DNA from: Cupriavidus consociatus
GTDB taxonomy: Bacteria > Pseudomonadota > Gammaproteobacteria > Burkholderiales > Burkholderiaceae
Assembly (NCBI RefSeq): GCF_017814975.1
Contig: NZ_JAGIQA010000017.1
Coordinates: 1 to 64,000 of the forward strand
DNA: 64,000 nucleotides
Direction: 5' to 3'
The translations under genes and the position numbers were made by a program. The notes beneath the pieces were generated by a model. The model was not told where the DNA came from, did no database searches, and saw only the letters and a program-made list of their open reading frames with translations. Positions 15,566 through 25,063 of the stretch are shown here, in pieces (positions within the stretch are counted from its first letter, which is position 1; the number at the start of each line of letters is the position of its first letter).

Positions 15566-15949
15566 CTAAGGCAACGTATCCTCAGGCAACACGCTCAACC
15601 CCGACGCGCTGGTCGACATGGTCCTGCGCTGGCTCCTGAGCACGCCGTTCTCGTCAAACTCAAGCAGCACTGTCGAAGAGCGGATGGAGCCGCCGGCGAA
15701 CAGCGGTCCGATGAACGGGATAAAGCTCTCGGGATGCGGCCGGGAACTCGCGAAGGAATAGACCAGGATGGTCGATCCGTTGCTGAGCGTCGTCTGCGAG
15801 GTGGGCTGGCCCAGTTGCGCGGTGACGTCGTCGAGCGTGGTGAAATCGAGCAGGAAGTTCTCCAGGTGCTCCTGCCGCACGTTGACGCCCGTCGAAACGC
15901 AGCCAGCCAGCATCGCGCTGGCTGCGACAAGGGCGTGAACACGTTTCAT
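15566..15949 (-). CDS. Small BamE/SmpA-like lipoprotein
   Basis: A 127-residue predicted lipoprotein: the signal peptide ends in the lipobox LAGC, with the acylated residue Cys17. The central part (LDDVTAQLGQPTSQTTLSNGS) resembles the beta-alpha motif of BamE/SmpA-type outer-membrane lipoproteins, in which the gene product often assists envelope assembly. The resemblance is short and the function is unknown. It stands alone between phnM (convergent) and an acyltransferase gene (divergent). Confidence 0.75.
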   Translation of the reverse strand: MKRVHALVAASAMLAGCVSTGVNVRQEHLENFLLDFTTLDDVTAQLGQPTSQTTLSNGSTILVYSFASSRPHPESFIPFIGPLFAGGSIRSSTVLLEFDENGVLRSQRRTMSTSASGLSVLPEDTLP

Positions 15950-16238
15950 GTCGTCACCGCCGTACCGTTGTGCGTGGCGGGGAGCGTGTGCAGGGCCGTG
16001 CTGCCAGCGTAGCCCCGCATTGCGTCCGGCATGCCCTTTTCAAGCATAGACGCTCCAGGCGGGGTTGGTCTGTGTCCGGTTGACCCAGCGCCGCGGGTGT
16101 CTCCGGCGCCATTCCAGATCCCCTTACTGTCGTACACTAGGCACTGGCGCGGCGCGGGACCTGGCGATTCCATGTTCGTAGTGCCCGCCTTGACTCTGCT
16201 CAAGCCTTTATTTGCCGAGCGCTAGCAAACTGTCATCC

Positions 16239-17228
16239 ATGACTTTTCCTACCTCGCCATCCGACACGTCCCGTGCCGCCAATGCTGGTAAAGCCAGCGC
16301 CCCGCTGGCCCATCGCCCGCTGCCCTTGCCGCGCGGCCGTCTTGCATGGATCACCGGCATCATCAGCTGGAGCCTGCTGATTGCCAGCACCCTGTTCTGG
16401 TGCCTGTTGCTGTTCCCGCTGGCGCTGCTGAAGCTGGTGCTGCCGTTCGCCGCAGTCCGCCGGCGCATCGATCCGGTGCTCAACGGCATTGCCACGGGGT
16501 GGATCTCCTGGAATACCGGCTGGTTCGCGCGCATCCAGCAGGCGCCGTGGGATATCCAGGGCAATACCGGGCTGCGCTATGCGGACTGGTACCTGGTCAA
16601 CTGCAACCATCAGTCGTGGGCCGATATCTTTGTGCTGCAGCGCTCGCTGAACCGCCGCATCCCTTTGCTGAAGTTCTTCCTGAAGCAGCAGCTGATCTAT
16701 GTGCCGGTGATCGGGCTGGCGTGGTGGGCGCTGGACTTTCCGTTCATGAAGCGCCATGGCAAGACAGAACTGCGCCGCAATCCGGCGCTGCGGCGCCAGG
16801 ACCAGGAAACGGCACGGCGCGCGTGCGAGAAGTTCTCGCTGGTACCGACCAGCGTGATGGTCTTTGCCGAGGGCACGCGCTTCAGCGAGGCCAAGCGCGC
16901 CGCGCAGGCGTCGCCGTATCGTCACCTGCTCAAGCCCAAGGCAGGCGGCCTGGCGGTGGCACTGAATGCAATGGGAACCCGCTTTCGCTCGATGATCGAC
17001 GTGACCATCGCCTATCCCGACGGCGTGCCCAGCTTCTGGGACCTGGCTTGCGGCCGCGCCGGCATGGTGGTGGTGCGCATGCACCAGTTGGCGGTGCCAC
17101 CGGCGTTCTGCGAGGCCGACTACGCCACCAACAAGGCGTTCCGCACTGAATTCCACCACTGGCTGGCGCATCAGTGGCAATCCAAGGACGACGAGATCGA
17201 GGCCTTGACCACCCGGCGCGCCGACTGA
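16239..17228 (+). CDS. PlsC/YihG-type acyltransferase
   Basis: A 329-residue membrane-associated acyltransferase of the 1-acylglycerol-3-phosphate acyltransferase superfamily. The catalytic NHxxxxD motif is seen as NHQSWAD and the substrate motif as FAEGTR. A hydrophobic helix pair lies at about residues 38-75 (WITGIISWSLLIASTLFW...). It most resembles YihG-like proteins, which act on lysophospholipids in E. coli. The ATG at 16239 is preferred over a TTG at 16212. The gene is convergent with the flavoprotein gene at 17253. Confidence 0.85.
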   Translation: MTFPTSPSDTSRAANAGKASAPLAHRPLPLPRGRLAWITGIISWSLLIASTLFWCLLLFPLALLKLVLPFAAVRRRIDPVLNGIATGWISWNTGWFARIQQAPWDIQGNTGLRYADWYLVNCNHQSWADIFVLQRSLNRRIPLLKFFLKQQLIYVPVIGLAWWALDFPFMKRHGKTELRRNPALRRQDQETARRACEKFSLVPTSVMVFAEGTRFSEAKRAAQASPYRHLLKPKAGGLAVALNAMGTRFRSMIDVTIAYPDGVPSFWDLACGRAGMVVVRMHQLAVPPAFCEADYATNKAFRTEFHHWLAHQWQSKDDEIEALTTRRAD

Positions 17229-17240
17229 CCGCGCGCATCG

Positions 17241-17268
17241 GCGGTTGCCCTGCTAGCCCGGCAACCGC
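17241..17268. terminator. Hairpin between convergent genes
   Basis: A 9-bp stem (GCGGTTGCC pairing with GGCAACCGC) with a 10-base loop lies 13 bases after the acyltransferase stop and includes the stop of the convergent flavoprotein gene. It could act as a terminator in both directions. No T-run follows on the plus strand. Confidence 0.35.
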
Positions 17269-19100
17269 TCCACCGCCCGCTTGCCCTGGCTGACCGCCGC
17301 CGTCACCGACGGGCTGCCGGCATTGTCGCTGTTGGCAATGCTGATGTTGCCGACCCCTGCCAGGTTGGGCCAGGCGGCGTCGGCAGCGACGTTCTCGCCG
17401 GCCACGCTGTCCGGCATATAGCTGTAGCCGTGCGCCCAGCGGTTCACCGTGATGCCGCGGATCACCTTGCTGGCGCTGAAGCCGGCCTGCCCCAGCATCC
17501 GGTCCAGCTGCGCGCGGATGTCGCGCTCGAGCGCATCGAACGGGGTCCCCAGCAGGAAGGCACGGCCAGCGCGGAAGCGGTCGCGGACGCGCATGCCGCT
17601 GTCGGGCACGGTTGGCACATAAAGCATGTGCAGCACCGCCGGGTCGGACGGGCGAGTTCCCGCGGGCGGCTCCAGCCATAGGTCGGTGTACGTCATCGCC
17701 GGCGCGTGAATGCGCCGCGCGCGCAGCGCGGCGAACGCCTGCCAGTGATCGAGCGCCACCTTGGTGTAAACCAGCGGAGCCTTGGCCTCGTCGCGCAGCA
17801 CTGCCTTCTGTGCCGCCGGCAACGACGGCAGCAGGTACGGGATCATCATGTTGTAGCCGGCCAGCACCACATGGCGCGCTTCGACACGGTGCAGGTTGCC
17901 GCTCCAGCCGTAGGTCACGCGCGTGATGTTGCCATCAGGCTCGATCGCGATCGCGGTGCTGTTCAGACGCAGGCACACCGGCGCGCCGTCGCGGTCCAGC
18001 CGGCTGTAGTCGAAGGCGGCGGCGGCCACGTCGGCCGGGGTGGCAATCGACGCCACGCCGGGAATCAGGCTATGTACCAGCAGCCGCGCCAGCGAGGCGT
18101 TGCCGTCCGGGAACCACAGGCGCGAGGCCGGAGACTTGCCCAGCCGGGTATTCGGCGCCGGCGCGGGCATGTTGGCGCCCGCGGGCAGCCCGATCGCGAT
18201 CGCATCGGCAACCGATATGCCGTCGGCATCGAGCGCATAGGCATCGTTGCTGCGGCTGCGCAGGAAACGCAGCGCCGGCAGCCCGAGGCCGGCCTTGTCG
18301 CGCAGGAAGGCAGCGTAGCGCATGGTGCGCAGCGCCGCGGCGCGTGCGGCGCTGTCAAGCCCGGGCAGGTAGTCGGTGGTGCCGGCCGCCAGGCGGGCCA
18401 GCGCGGCGCGGTCCGCGGCGGGTAGCGGCGCCTGCTCGAGGAAGCGCTGCAGGCCCGCGGCGTCGGGACCCTGTGGGCGCAGGCCATTGCGCGCATCGGC
18501 CAGATCGCCGAACGGATCGCCGCCGATCCACTGGTCGCGGCCAAAATGCTCCGCATCGAAGAACACGGCACGCCCCATGCCCAGCGCGGCATAAGGGTCG
18601 GACGGCGGCGCGGCCGGCGCACGCGCGGGATCGAGGCCGATGCCGGCCAGCAGCTCGCGCATGGCAGCGTCGCTGGCAGCGCCGGGCGGCATCTCGGCGC
18701 TGCCCCCATAGGTGACCAGCCGCTGGCCGCGGACGGTGAATTCGTTGCGCTTGGCATGACCGCCGAAGTCGTCGTGATTGTCGAGGATCAGGATGCGCCG
18801 GGCGGCGCCGAAACGGCGCCGGTAGAACCACGCCGCAGCCAGGCCGCTCAGGCCGCCGCCGACCACGACCAGGTCGAAGGCCTCGCGCGCCAGCACCACG
18901 GGATATTTGGCGCCCTCGCGCGCCAGGCCGTGGGCCAGCGTATACGTGCCGGCATGGTTGCCGCGCAGCCCGGTCAGGGCCGGCGGATAGCCGGCGCTTG
19001 CCGCCCCGCCCTGCTGCGCATGCAGCCATTGCACCGGTGCCAGCCCGGCGGCAATGGTCAGCGCGGTGCCGTTGAGGAAGTCTCTGCGCGTGATCGTCAT
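17253..19100 (-). CDS. Tat-exported FAD-dependent amine oxidoreductase, spermidine dehydrogenase-like
   Basis: A 615-residue flavoprotein with a Tat signal peptide (RRDFLNG at residues 5-11) and an FAD Rossmann motif (VVVGGGLSGLAAAW, from about residue 78). The N-terminal block PPALTGLRGNHAGTYTLAH and the overall length fit the spermidine dehydrogenase (SpdH) family, periplasmic enzymes that oxidise polyamines. Downstream on the same operon upstream side is a triheme cytochrome c gene, a plausible electron acceptor. The substrate is not proven by sequence. It begins 42 bases after the cytochrome stop. Confidence 0.75.
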   Translation of the reverse strand: MTITRRDFLNGTALTIAAGLAPVQWLHAQQGGAASAGYPPALTGLRGNHAGTYTLAHGLAREGAKYPVVLAREAFDLVVVGGGLSGLAAAWFYRRRFGAARRILILDNHDDFGGHAKRNEFTVRGQRLVTYGGSAEMPPGAASDAAMRELLAGIGLDPARAPAAPPSDPYAALGMGRAVFFDAEHFGRDQWIGGDPFGDLADARNGLRPQGPDAAGLQRFLEQAPLPAADRAALARLAAGTTDYLPGLDSAARAAALRTMRYAAFLRDKAGLGLPALRFLRSRSNDAYALDADGISVADAIAIGLPAGANMPAPAPNTRLGKSPASRLWFPDGNASLARLLVHSLIPGVASIATPADVAAAAFDYSRLDRDGAPVCLRLNSTAIAIEPDGNITRVTYGWSGNLHRVEARHVVLAGYNMMIPYLLPSLPAAQKAVLRDEAKAPLVYTKVALDHWQAFAALRARRIHAPAMTYTDLWLEPPAGTRPSDPAVLHMLYVPTVPDSGMRVRDRFRAGRAFLLGTPFDALERDIRAQLDRMLGQAGFSASKVIRGITVNRWAHGYSYMPDSVAGENVAADAAWPNLAGVGNISIANSDNAGSPSVTAAVSQGKRAVERLPG

Positions 19101-19142
19101 TGGATGCTCATCGGAAAGCGGTGCGTGCCGGAGCGCCTGGCT

Positions 19143-20471
19143 TCAGCGCTGTGCCGCCAGCGCCTTGCGCCGCGTGGCCACGTCGGCTTCGGTCACCGCA
19201 CCGGCGCGGTTGCCCCAGCCGCGGCGGATGAAAGTCAGCACGCTGGCCAGTTCCTGGTCGTCCAGCGCCCAGCCATAGCCGGGCATGTGGTAGTCGGTGG
19301 CGGCGGTACCGACGCGCGCGGTCACGGCGCCGTCGAGCAGCAGGTTGACCAGCGACGCCGGATCGGGATCGGCCACGGTCGGGTTGCCTGCGAGCGGCGG
19401 GAACACGCGCGCGAAGCCCTTGCCGTCGGTGCCATGGCACGGCATGCAGTACACCGCGTACTGGCGTGCGCCCGGCAGGTCGAAGCGGCCCTGGTGCAGT
19501 TGCTGCGCGGTGGCAGGATCGGGGCGGAACGGCTTGCCCTCGCCGCGCGCGCCAGGCAGCGACTTGAGGTAGGCCGCCACGGCATCGAGGTCGCCCGGAC
19601 TCATGTATTGCGTGGCGGTGGAAATGACGGTGGACATTGGCCCGAACGAGGTCGCGTGCCCGTTGCGCCCGGTGCGCAGGAACTCGGCTATGTCCGCGCG
19701 CGACCATGCTCCCAGGCCGGTGACCTGGTCGCCGGTCAGGTTGGTCGCGGACCAGCCTTCCACGCTGGCGCCTGACAGGAAATGGCGGCTGCGCTCGTCC
19801 AGGCCTTTCTCGGCAAACAACCGGCCGCGAGGCGTGTGGCACGCTCCGCAGTGGGCCACCGCCTGCACCAGGTAGGCGCCGCGGTTCCACGCATCGCCGC
19901 GCGCAGGCTCGGTGCGAACCGGGTCATCGTCGAGAAACAGCAAGTTCCACACCGATAGCAGCGAGCGCATGCCATACGGAAAGCGCAGCTGCGGCGGCGG
20001 GTTGCGCTGCGCCACGGGTGCAACCTCCGTGCGCAGGTAGGCATACAGTGCGGCCACGTCGTCGGCACGCATGCGGGCGTAGGACGGGTATGGCATGGCC
20101 GGATACAGGCGCTTGCCGTCGCGCGCCACGCCCTGGCGCAGTGCGCGGTCAAATTCGGCCAACGTGTAGGCGCCGATGCCGGTGGCAGCGTCGGGGGTGA
20201 TATTGGTCGAGTGGAGCGTGCCGACGGCGGTGCGCATCGGCAACCCGCCGGCAAATGGCTTGCCGCCTTCGCGCGTATGGCATGCGGCGCAGTTGGCGAT
20301 GCGCGCGAGGTAGCGGCCGCGGTCGACCTGCCGCGCTTCTGTGGCGCCTGCAGCCAGTGCCGGACGCGCAGCCGGGCAGGCAACCAGCAGTGCCAGGGAA
20401 AGCCACAGCCAGGGCAGCCATTGCGCGGGCAGCAAAGCGGCGGCGCAATGCCGCCCGGTCGGGCGAGACAT
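19143..20471 (-). CDS. Triheme membrane-anchored cytochrome c
   Basis: A 442-residue cytochrome c with three CxxCH haem motifs: CAACH at residues 61-65, CGACH near 205 and CMPCH near 340. A signal/anchor helix spans about residues 14-40. The architecture matches the cytochrome subunit of periplasmic alcohol, gluconate and similar dehydrogenases, which pass electrons from a flavin or quinoprotein subunit to the quinone pool. The gene immediately downstream encodes the flavoprotein that is the likely donor. ATG 20471 is chosen because the longer frame has no signal-like N-terminus. Confidence 0.85.
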   Translation of the reverse strand: MSRPTGRHCAAALLPAQWLPWLWLSLALLVACPAARPALAAGATEARQVDRGRYLARIANCAACHTREGGKPFAGGLPMRTAVGTLHSTNITPDAATGIGAYTLAEFDRALRQGVARDGKRLYPAMPYPSYARMRADDVAALYAYLRTEVAPVAQRNPPPQLRFPYGMRSLLSVWNLLFLDDDPVRTEPARGDAWNRGAYLVQAVAHCGACHTPRGRLFAEKGLDERSRHFLSGASVEGWSATNLTGDQVTGLGAWSRADIAEFLRTGRNGHATSFGPMSTVISTATQYMSPGDLDAVAAYLKSLPGARGEGKPFRPDPATAQQLHQGRFDLPGARQYAVYCMPCHGTDGKGFARVFPPLAGNPTVADPDPASLVNLLLDGAVTARVGTAATDYHMPGYGWALDDQELASVLTFIRRGWGNRAGAVTEADVATRRKALAAQR

Positions 20472-20521
20472 GGGGTCGATCAGCTTGTTGTTGTGATGAG
20501 AATGTAACGCGATGCCACTGC

Positions 20522-20746
20522 TCAGGCTATCGTCATCGCCGGCACCGTGCTTGCCGCTGCGGACGCGCTCGACACGGCCCAGTTGGCGGCCAGCACCAGG
20601 CAGACAACCAGTCCGGCGGCCACGGCCACGCCGGTCAGGATCAGCGGCACGGGGCGCAGGTTCTCCAGGTCGCGCTGATGTTCCTGGCCCTTGCGCAGGC
20701 CAAAGAAGCCCCACAGCACGGTCCGCAGCAGCCTCAACGGATTCAT
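20522..20746 (-). CDS. DUF2970 family small membrane protein
   Basis: A 74-residue protein with one clear membrane helix (LILTGVAVAAGLVVCLVLA) preceded by the DUF2970 hallmark LLRTVLWGFFGLRKG. DUF2970 proteins are small membrane proteins of beta- and gamma-proteobacteria with unknown function. A good ribosome-binding site (AAGGAGA) lies 4 bases before the ATG at 20746, which decides this start over longer frames. It precedes the cytochrome gene by 50 bases on the same strand. Confidence 0.75.
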   Translation of the reverse strand: MNPLRLLRTVLWGFFGLRKGQEHQRDLENLRPVPLILTGVAVAAGLVVCLVLAANWAVSSASAAASTVPAMTIA

Positions 20747-20899
20747 TGTCTCTCCTTGCACGAAAGCCTTTGGCGACGACAAGCGATTATGGCCGCCAGC
20801 CGCCAGGCATAACAGCATCAGATACCCGGAAAATTTACGTATCAGTTTCCGGCCTGGGGGCGATAATGGCGCGACGCACCCCGCCCCCGACAGCGCCCC

Positions 20900-22315
20900 A
20901 TGAAACGGTACGAAGCCCTCGCCGAAACCCTGGCCGCCGATATCCGCAACGGCAGCCTGCCACCCGGCACCCGCCTGCCATCGATCCGCAAGACCGTGGC
21001 GCAATACGGCGTCAGCCCATCCACCGCGTTCCAGGCCTACTACCGGCTGGAAGAGCGCGGCCTGGTGCGGGCGCGCGAGCGTTCGGGCTATTACGTGGCG
21101 GGGCCGGCCCGGCGCGACTTGCCGCAGCCGCAGGCGCGGCCTTCACGGCAGGTGTCGACCCAGGTCGACATCTCCAAGCTGGTGTTCGCGGTGCTGGAAG
21201 GCGCGCGCGACCGCAAGCTGGTGCAGTTCGGCTCGGCCTTTCCGTCGCCGGAACTGTTCCCCTGGGAGCGGCTCGGCAAGTCGCTGGCGCGCGCCGGCCG
21301 TGCGCTTGACCCGTGGCATTCGGTGAACGACCTGCCGCCCGGCAACGCGGCGCTGCGGCGGCAGATCGCGCTGCGCTACCTCGGCGCGGGCGCGCCGCAG
21401 CCGGCCGAGGACCTGGTCGTCACCAACGGCGCGCTGGAGGCGCTGAACCTGTGCCTGATGGCCGTGACCCAGCCGGGCGACGTGGTCGCGATCGAGTCGC
21501 CGGGCTTCTATGCCGCGCTGCAGGCGCTGGAACGGCTGCGCCTCAAGGCGCTGGAGATCCCGGTCGATCCGGCGGAGGGCATCGACCTGGCCGCGCTCGA
21601 CAACGCGCTGTCGCGGCACCCGGTCAAGGCCTGCTGGTTCATGACGCAGTTCCAGAATCCGCTCGGCGCCAGCATGTCGGAGGACAAGAAGAAGGCGCTG
21701 GTGGCCCTGCTTGCACGTCATCAGGTGCCGCTGATCGAAGACGATGTCTATGGCGAGCTTTATTTCGGCAACCGCTGCCCGCTGCCGGCCAAGGCCTTCG
21801 ATACGCATGGGTTGGTGATGCATTGCAGTTCGTTCTCGAAGACGCTGTCGCCGGGCTTCCGCATCGGCTGGGTGGCGCCAGGCCGCTTCGGCGAGGCGAT
21901 CCAGCGGCTCAAGCTGATGACCACGCTGTCGGCCGGCGTGCCCACGCAGGTGGCGCTGGCCGAGTACCTGCAGCACGGCGGCTATGACAAGCACCTGCGC
22001 CGCCTGCGCCATGTGCTGGAGATGCAGCAGGGCCAGATGCTCGATGCCATCGGACGGCATTTCCCGGAGGGCGTGCGCGTATCACGGCCGGATGGCGGAT
22101 ATTTCCTGTGGGTCGAGTTCACGCCCGGATTCGATGCGCTGGCGCTGCACCATGCCGCGCTGGAGGCCGGCATCGGACTGGCGCCGGGGCCGATCTTCTC
22201 GGCGCGGCAGGGCTACCGGAACTGCATCCGGCTCAACTATGGGCATTTGTGGAACGACGAGGCCGACGCGGCGGTCGCCACGCTCGGCCGGCTGATCGCG
22301 CAACTGACGGCCTGA
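20900..22315 (+). CDS. MocR-type GntR/aminotransferase transcriptional regulator
   Basis: A 471-residue PLP-dependent MocR-family regulator: an N-terminal GntR winged helix (residues about 1-75, LPSIRKTVAQYGVSPSTAFQ) is fused to an aminotransferase class I domain (about 100-465). The PLP lysine is in SSFSKTLSPGFRIGW, and the NP pair and conserved Tyr/Asp region (QNPLG, EDDVYGEL) are present. MocR proteins sense an amine, amino acid or vitamin through PLP. A link to the neighbouring amine dehydrogenase is attractive because it is divergent to that operon, but this is inference. Confidence 0.88.
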   Translation: MKRYEALAETLAADIRNGSLPPGTRLPSIRKTVAQYGVSPSTAFQAYYRLEERGLVRARERSGYYVAGPARRDLPQPQARPSRQVSTQVDISKLVFAVLEGARDRKLVQFGSAFPSPELFPWERLGKSLARAGRALDPWHSVNDLPPGNAALRRQIALRYLGAGAPQPAEDLVVTNGALEALNLCLMAVTQPGDVVAIESPGFYAALQALERLRLKALEIPVDPAEGIDLAALDNALSRHPVKACWFMTQFQNPLGASMSEDKKKALVALLARHQVPLIEDDVYGELYFGNRCPLPAKAFDTHGLVMHCSSFSKTLSPGFRIGWVAPGRFGEAIQRLKLMTTLSAGVPTQVALAEYLQHGGYDKHLRRLRHVLEMQQGQMLDAIGRHFPEGVRVSRPDGGYFLWVEFTPGFDALALHHAALEAGIGLAPGPIFSARQGYRNCIRLNYGHLWNDEADAAVATLGRLIAQLTA

Positions 22316-22330
22316 GCGCCCTGAGCGGTC

Positions 22331-23944
22331 TCAGCGCGCGTCGCGGTGGCGGCGCAGCGCCCATTCCAGCGTCTCGAACGCCGCCTGCACGGCGAGCGCG
22401 AGCACCGCGGCCGGGATCGCCCCGGCCAGCAGCAGCGTGGTGTCGTTGAGCGCGAGCCCGGTGGCGATGCGCTCGCCAAAGCCGCCAGCGCCGACGAAAG
22501 CCGCGATCGTGGCCGTTCCCACGCTGATGATGGCGGCGGTCTTGACGCCGGCCAGCAGCACCGGCAGCGCCAGAGGCAGCTCCACGTAGCGCAGTACCTG
22601 GCCGCCGCGCAGCCCGAGCGCGCGGGCCGCGTCACGCATGCCCGGCGGCACCTGTTCCAGTCCGGTGGCGGTGTTGCGCACGATCGGCAACAACGCATAC
22701 AGGAATAGCGCCACCAGCGCGGGCCACACACCGATGCGGCCCAGCAGCGGGATCAGCATCGCCAGCAAGGCCAGCGAAGGCACGGTCTGCAGCACGCTGA
22801 CGGCGCCCAGCACCACCTGGCCGGTGCGCCGGCGGCGCGCGGCAAGGATGCCCAGCGGCACGCCCGCCAGCGTGGCAGCGCCGACGGCGCCGGCCACCAG
22901 GCCGACATGGCGCCGCGCCAGCCGGTTGGTGTCGGGACCAAGCAGCGCGCCGAGCAGGCGGCGATCGCTTGCGCCTGCCGCAGCGGCCGAGGACGCCGGC
23001 GCTGCGACCGGTTCGTTGCCGGGGTTCGCGCCGTGCGCCAGGAACTCTCGCGCGACCAGATCGAACGGCTTGCGGTCGATCTCCGCCGCGGCGTTCATCG
23101 CCACCATGTCGGCCGCGCTGATGCGGCCCGACAAGCGCTGCAGCGCCTGCCACGCCTGCGGGAAGCGCTGCGGCACGTCCAGCCGGTACACCACCACGGC
23201 GTCATAGCGCGGGAAATAGCGGCGGTCGTCTTCGAGCACGCGCAGCCGGTACTTGAGAATCTTGGCGTCGGTGGAATAGATGTCGATCGCATCCACCTGC
23301 CCCGCTGCCAGTGCCTCATAGGCAACGCCGTGGTCCAGCCCGACCGGCTGCTGCGGCAGGCGATAGCGGCTGGCAAGACCGGGCCATCCGTCCGCCCGGC
23401 CGAGGAACTCATGCGACAGGCCCAGCCGCAGCCGCGGCTGCGCGGCCAGGTCGCTGAGCCGGCGCAGGTGGGGCGGCCGGGTGTCGGAGACGGCCAGTGC
23501 ATAGGTGTTTTCGAAACCGAGCGGGATCGTGGCTCCCAGCCCCAGCGGGGCCAGCGCCCGCTGGATGGCGTCCAGTCCTGCGCCGGGTTGCAGCTTCAGG
23601 ATCTCGGCGGCGAGCGTGCCGGTGTAGTCCGGATAAAGGTCGATGCTGCCCGCCTTGAGCGCCTCGAACACGATCGCGGTATTGCCCAGCCCTTGCTGGT
23701 GCTGAGCGGTGCCCGGCGGGCCGGCGGCCTGCGTCAGCAGTTCGCCAAGGATATAGGACTCGGTAAAGCGCTTGGAGCCGACGCGCAAAGGATCGGCGGC
23801 CTGCGCGGGCTGCGCCCCAAAGAGTGCCGTCGCGAGCACCCAAAGCGCCACGCGCCACCGCGTGGTTTTCTCATGGATCTGCCGATCGCCACGGAGCCAG
23901 CCAAACACGTCCGTCCTTTTAATGGGCCGGTGTGCGTCCGGCAT
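22331..23944 (-). CDS. Fused osmoprotectant-type substrate-binding protein/permease
   Basis: A 537-residue protein that fuses a periplasmic binding domain of the OpuAC/ProX type (about residues 50-315: RVGSKRFTESYILGELL, GSIDLYPDYTGTL) with a permease of the OpuAB type (about 345-530). A signal-like helix at about residues 30-50 ends in AQA. Such fusions import glycine betaine, choline, carnitine or related compounds such as ergothioneine. Here the receptor comes first and the permease second. No ATP-binding gene of the matching type lies next to it, so the ATPase must be supplied from elsewhere if the transporter works. Confidence 0.8.
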   Translation of the reverse strand: MPDAHRPIKRTDVFGWLRGDRQIHEKTTRWRVALWVLATALFGAQPAQAADPLRVGSKRFTESYILGELLTQAAGPPGTAQHQQGLGNTAIVFEALKAGSIDLYPDYTGTLAAEILKLQPGAGLDAIQRALAPLGLGATIPLGFENTYALAVSDTRPPHLRRLSDLAAQPRLRLGLSHEFLGRADGWPGLASRYRLPQQPVGLDHGVAYEALAAGQVDAIDIYSTDAKILKYRLRVLEDDRRYFPRYDAVVVYRLDVPQRFPQAWQALQRLSGRISAADMVAMNAAAEIDRKPFDLVAREFLAHGANPGNEPVAAPASSAAAAGASDRRLLGALLGPDTNRLARRHVGLVAGAVGAATLAGVPLGILAARRRRTGQVVLGAVSVLQTVPSLALLAMLIPLLGRIGVWPALVALFLYALLPIVRNTATGLEQVPPGMRDAARALGLRGGQVLRYVELPLALPVLLAGVKTAAIISVGTATIAAFVGAGGFGERIATGLALNDTTLLLAGAIPAAVLALAVQAAFETLEWALRRHRDAR

Positions 23945-24052
23945 CTCTACATCATAGCCGCGGCATAGCCTTATCCCGAAATAGTATTTGCCATCTGCAT
24001 GATGAACACGTCAGAATCCAGATTAGACATACATCGCGAACACCCACCTCCA

Positions 24053-25063
24053 ATGGAAATCCGGCAACTGGAAGCCTTCGCCGCCGTCGTGACCACCGGC
24101 AGCGTCACCGCCGCGGGCCGCCTGCTCGGCCGCTCGCAGCCGGCCATCACGCGCCTGATCCAGGAACTGGAGGCCGAACTCGGCTTTGCGCTGTTCACCC
24201 GCAGCGGTCCGCGCGTCAGTCCGACGGAACAGGGCTTCCTGCTTTACGACGAGGTCGAGCAGACGCTGGCCGGCATGCAGCAGATCCGCAACCGCGCCGC
24301 GGCACTGGCACGCGGCGACGGCCGGCCATTGCGCATCGCCGCCACGCCGGCACTGGCCGCCGGCCTGCTGCCGTCCGCGCTGGCGCTGGCGTTCGAGCGC
24401 GGCGTGTGCGCGCCGGAACGCGTGGCCGTGCAAGGCGTATCGCCGGAACAGGTCGTGCATGCCGTGCTGACCGGCGCCGCCGACATCGGGCTGAACAGCC
24501 TGCCGCTGGAGCACCGCGGCGTGACCGTGCACTGGATCGGCCAGTCGGCATGCGTGGCGGCGGTGCGCGGCGACGATCCGCTCGCGGCGCAAGCAGCGAT
24601 TTCATTGCAGGATTGCCGCGCACGCCGCATCGTCACCATGCAGAACCCCTACCGGCTGCGCCGCCGCGTGGACCGGGCGCTGGCCAGTGCGGGCGTGCCT
24701 GCGGCCGGCGTGATTGACACCAACACCTCGATCAACGCGCTGACGCTGGTCCGCGCCGGCCTCGGCATTGCGCTGCTGGAGCCCGTGACCGCGCGCGGGC
24801 TGCCGCTGACCGACATCGCGGTGCGCCCGATCGACGCGGATATCCCGTTCTACTTCGGCGTCATCACGCCGCAGGCGCGCCCGGCCAGCACCGCCGTGCT
24901 GGCCCTGGTGCAGGCGGTGGCCGACGCCGCCGCGGCGCTGCTGCCGGACCTGCTGCTGCGCGACCCGGCCGAGCACGGCGCGCTGCTGCAATCGCTGTAC
25001 GGCGACAGCGGCGCTGGCACCGACCTGTTTCCAACGGACACCGATCTTCCCAGCCATGACTGA
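24053..25063 (+). CDS. LysR-type transcriptional regulator
   Basis: A 336-residue LysR regulator with the winged-helix domain at residues 1-65 (MEIRQLEAFAAVVTTGSVTAAGRLLGRSQPAITRLIQELE) and an inducer-binding domain to about residue 300. A longer frame from 23999 is possible but ATG 24053 gives the standard LysR N-terminus. It is divergent from the fused transporter gene (109 bases between) and overlaps the flavin monooxygenase gene by 8 bases, so it probably controls both. The effector is unknown. Confidence 0.88.
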   Translation: MEIRQLEAFAAVVTTGSVTAAGRLLGRSQPAITRLIQELEAELGFALFTRSGPRVSPTEQGFLLYDEVEQTLAGMQQIRNRAAALARGDGRPLRIAATPALAAGLLPSALALAFERGVCAPERVAVQGVSPEQVVHAVLTGAADIGLNSLPLEHRGVTVHWIGQSACVAAVRGDDPLAAQAAISLQDCRARRIVTMQNPYRLRRRVDRALASAGVPAAGVIDTNTSINALTLVRAGLGIALLEPVTARGLPLTDIAVRPIDADIPFYFGVITPQARPASTAVLALVQAVADAAAALLPDLLLRDPAEHGALLQSLYGDSGAGTDLFPTDTDLPSHD

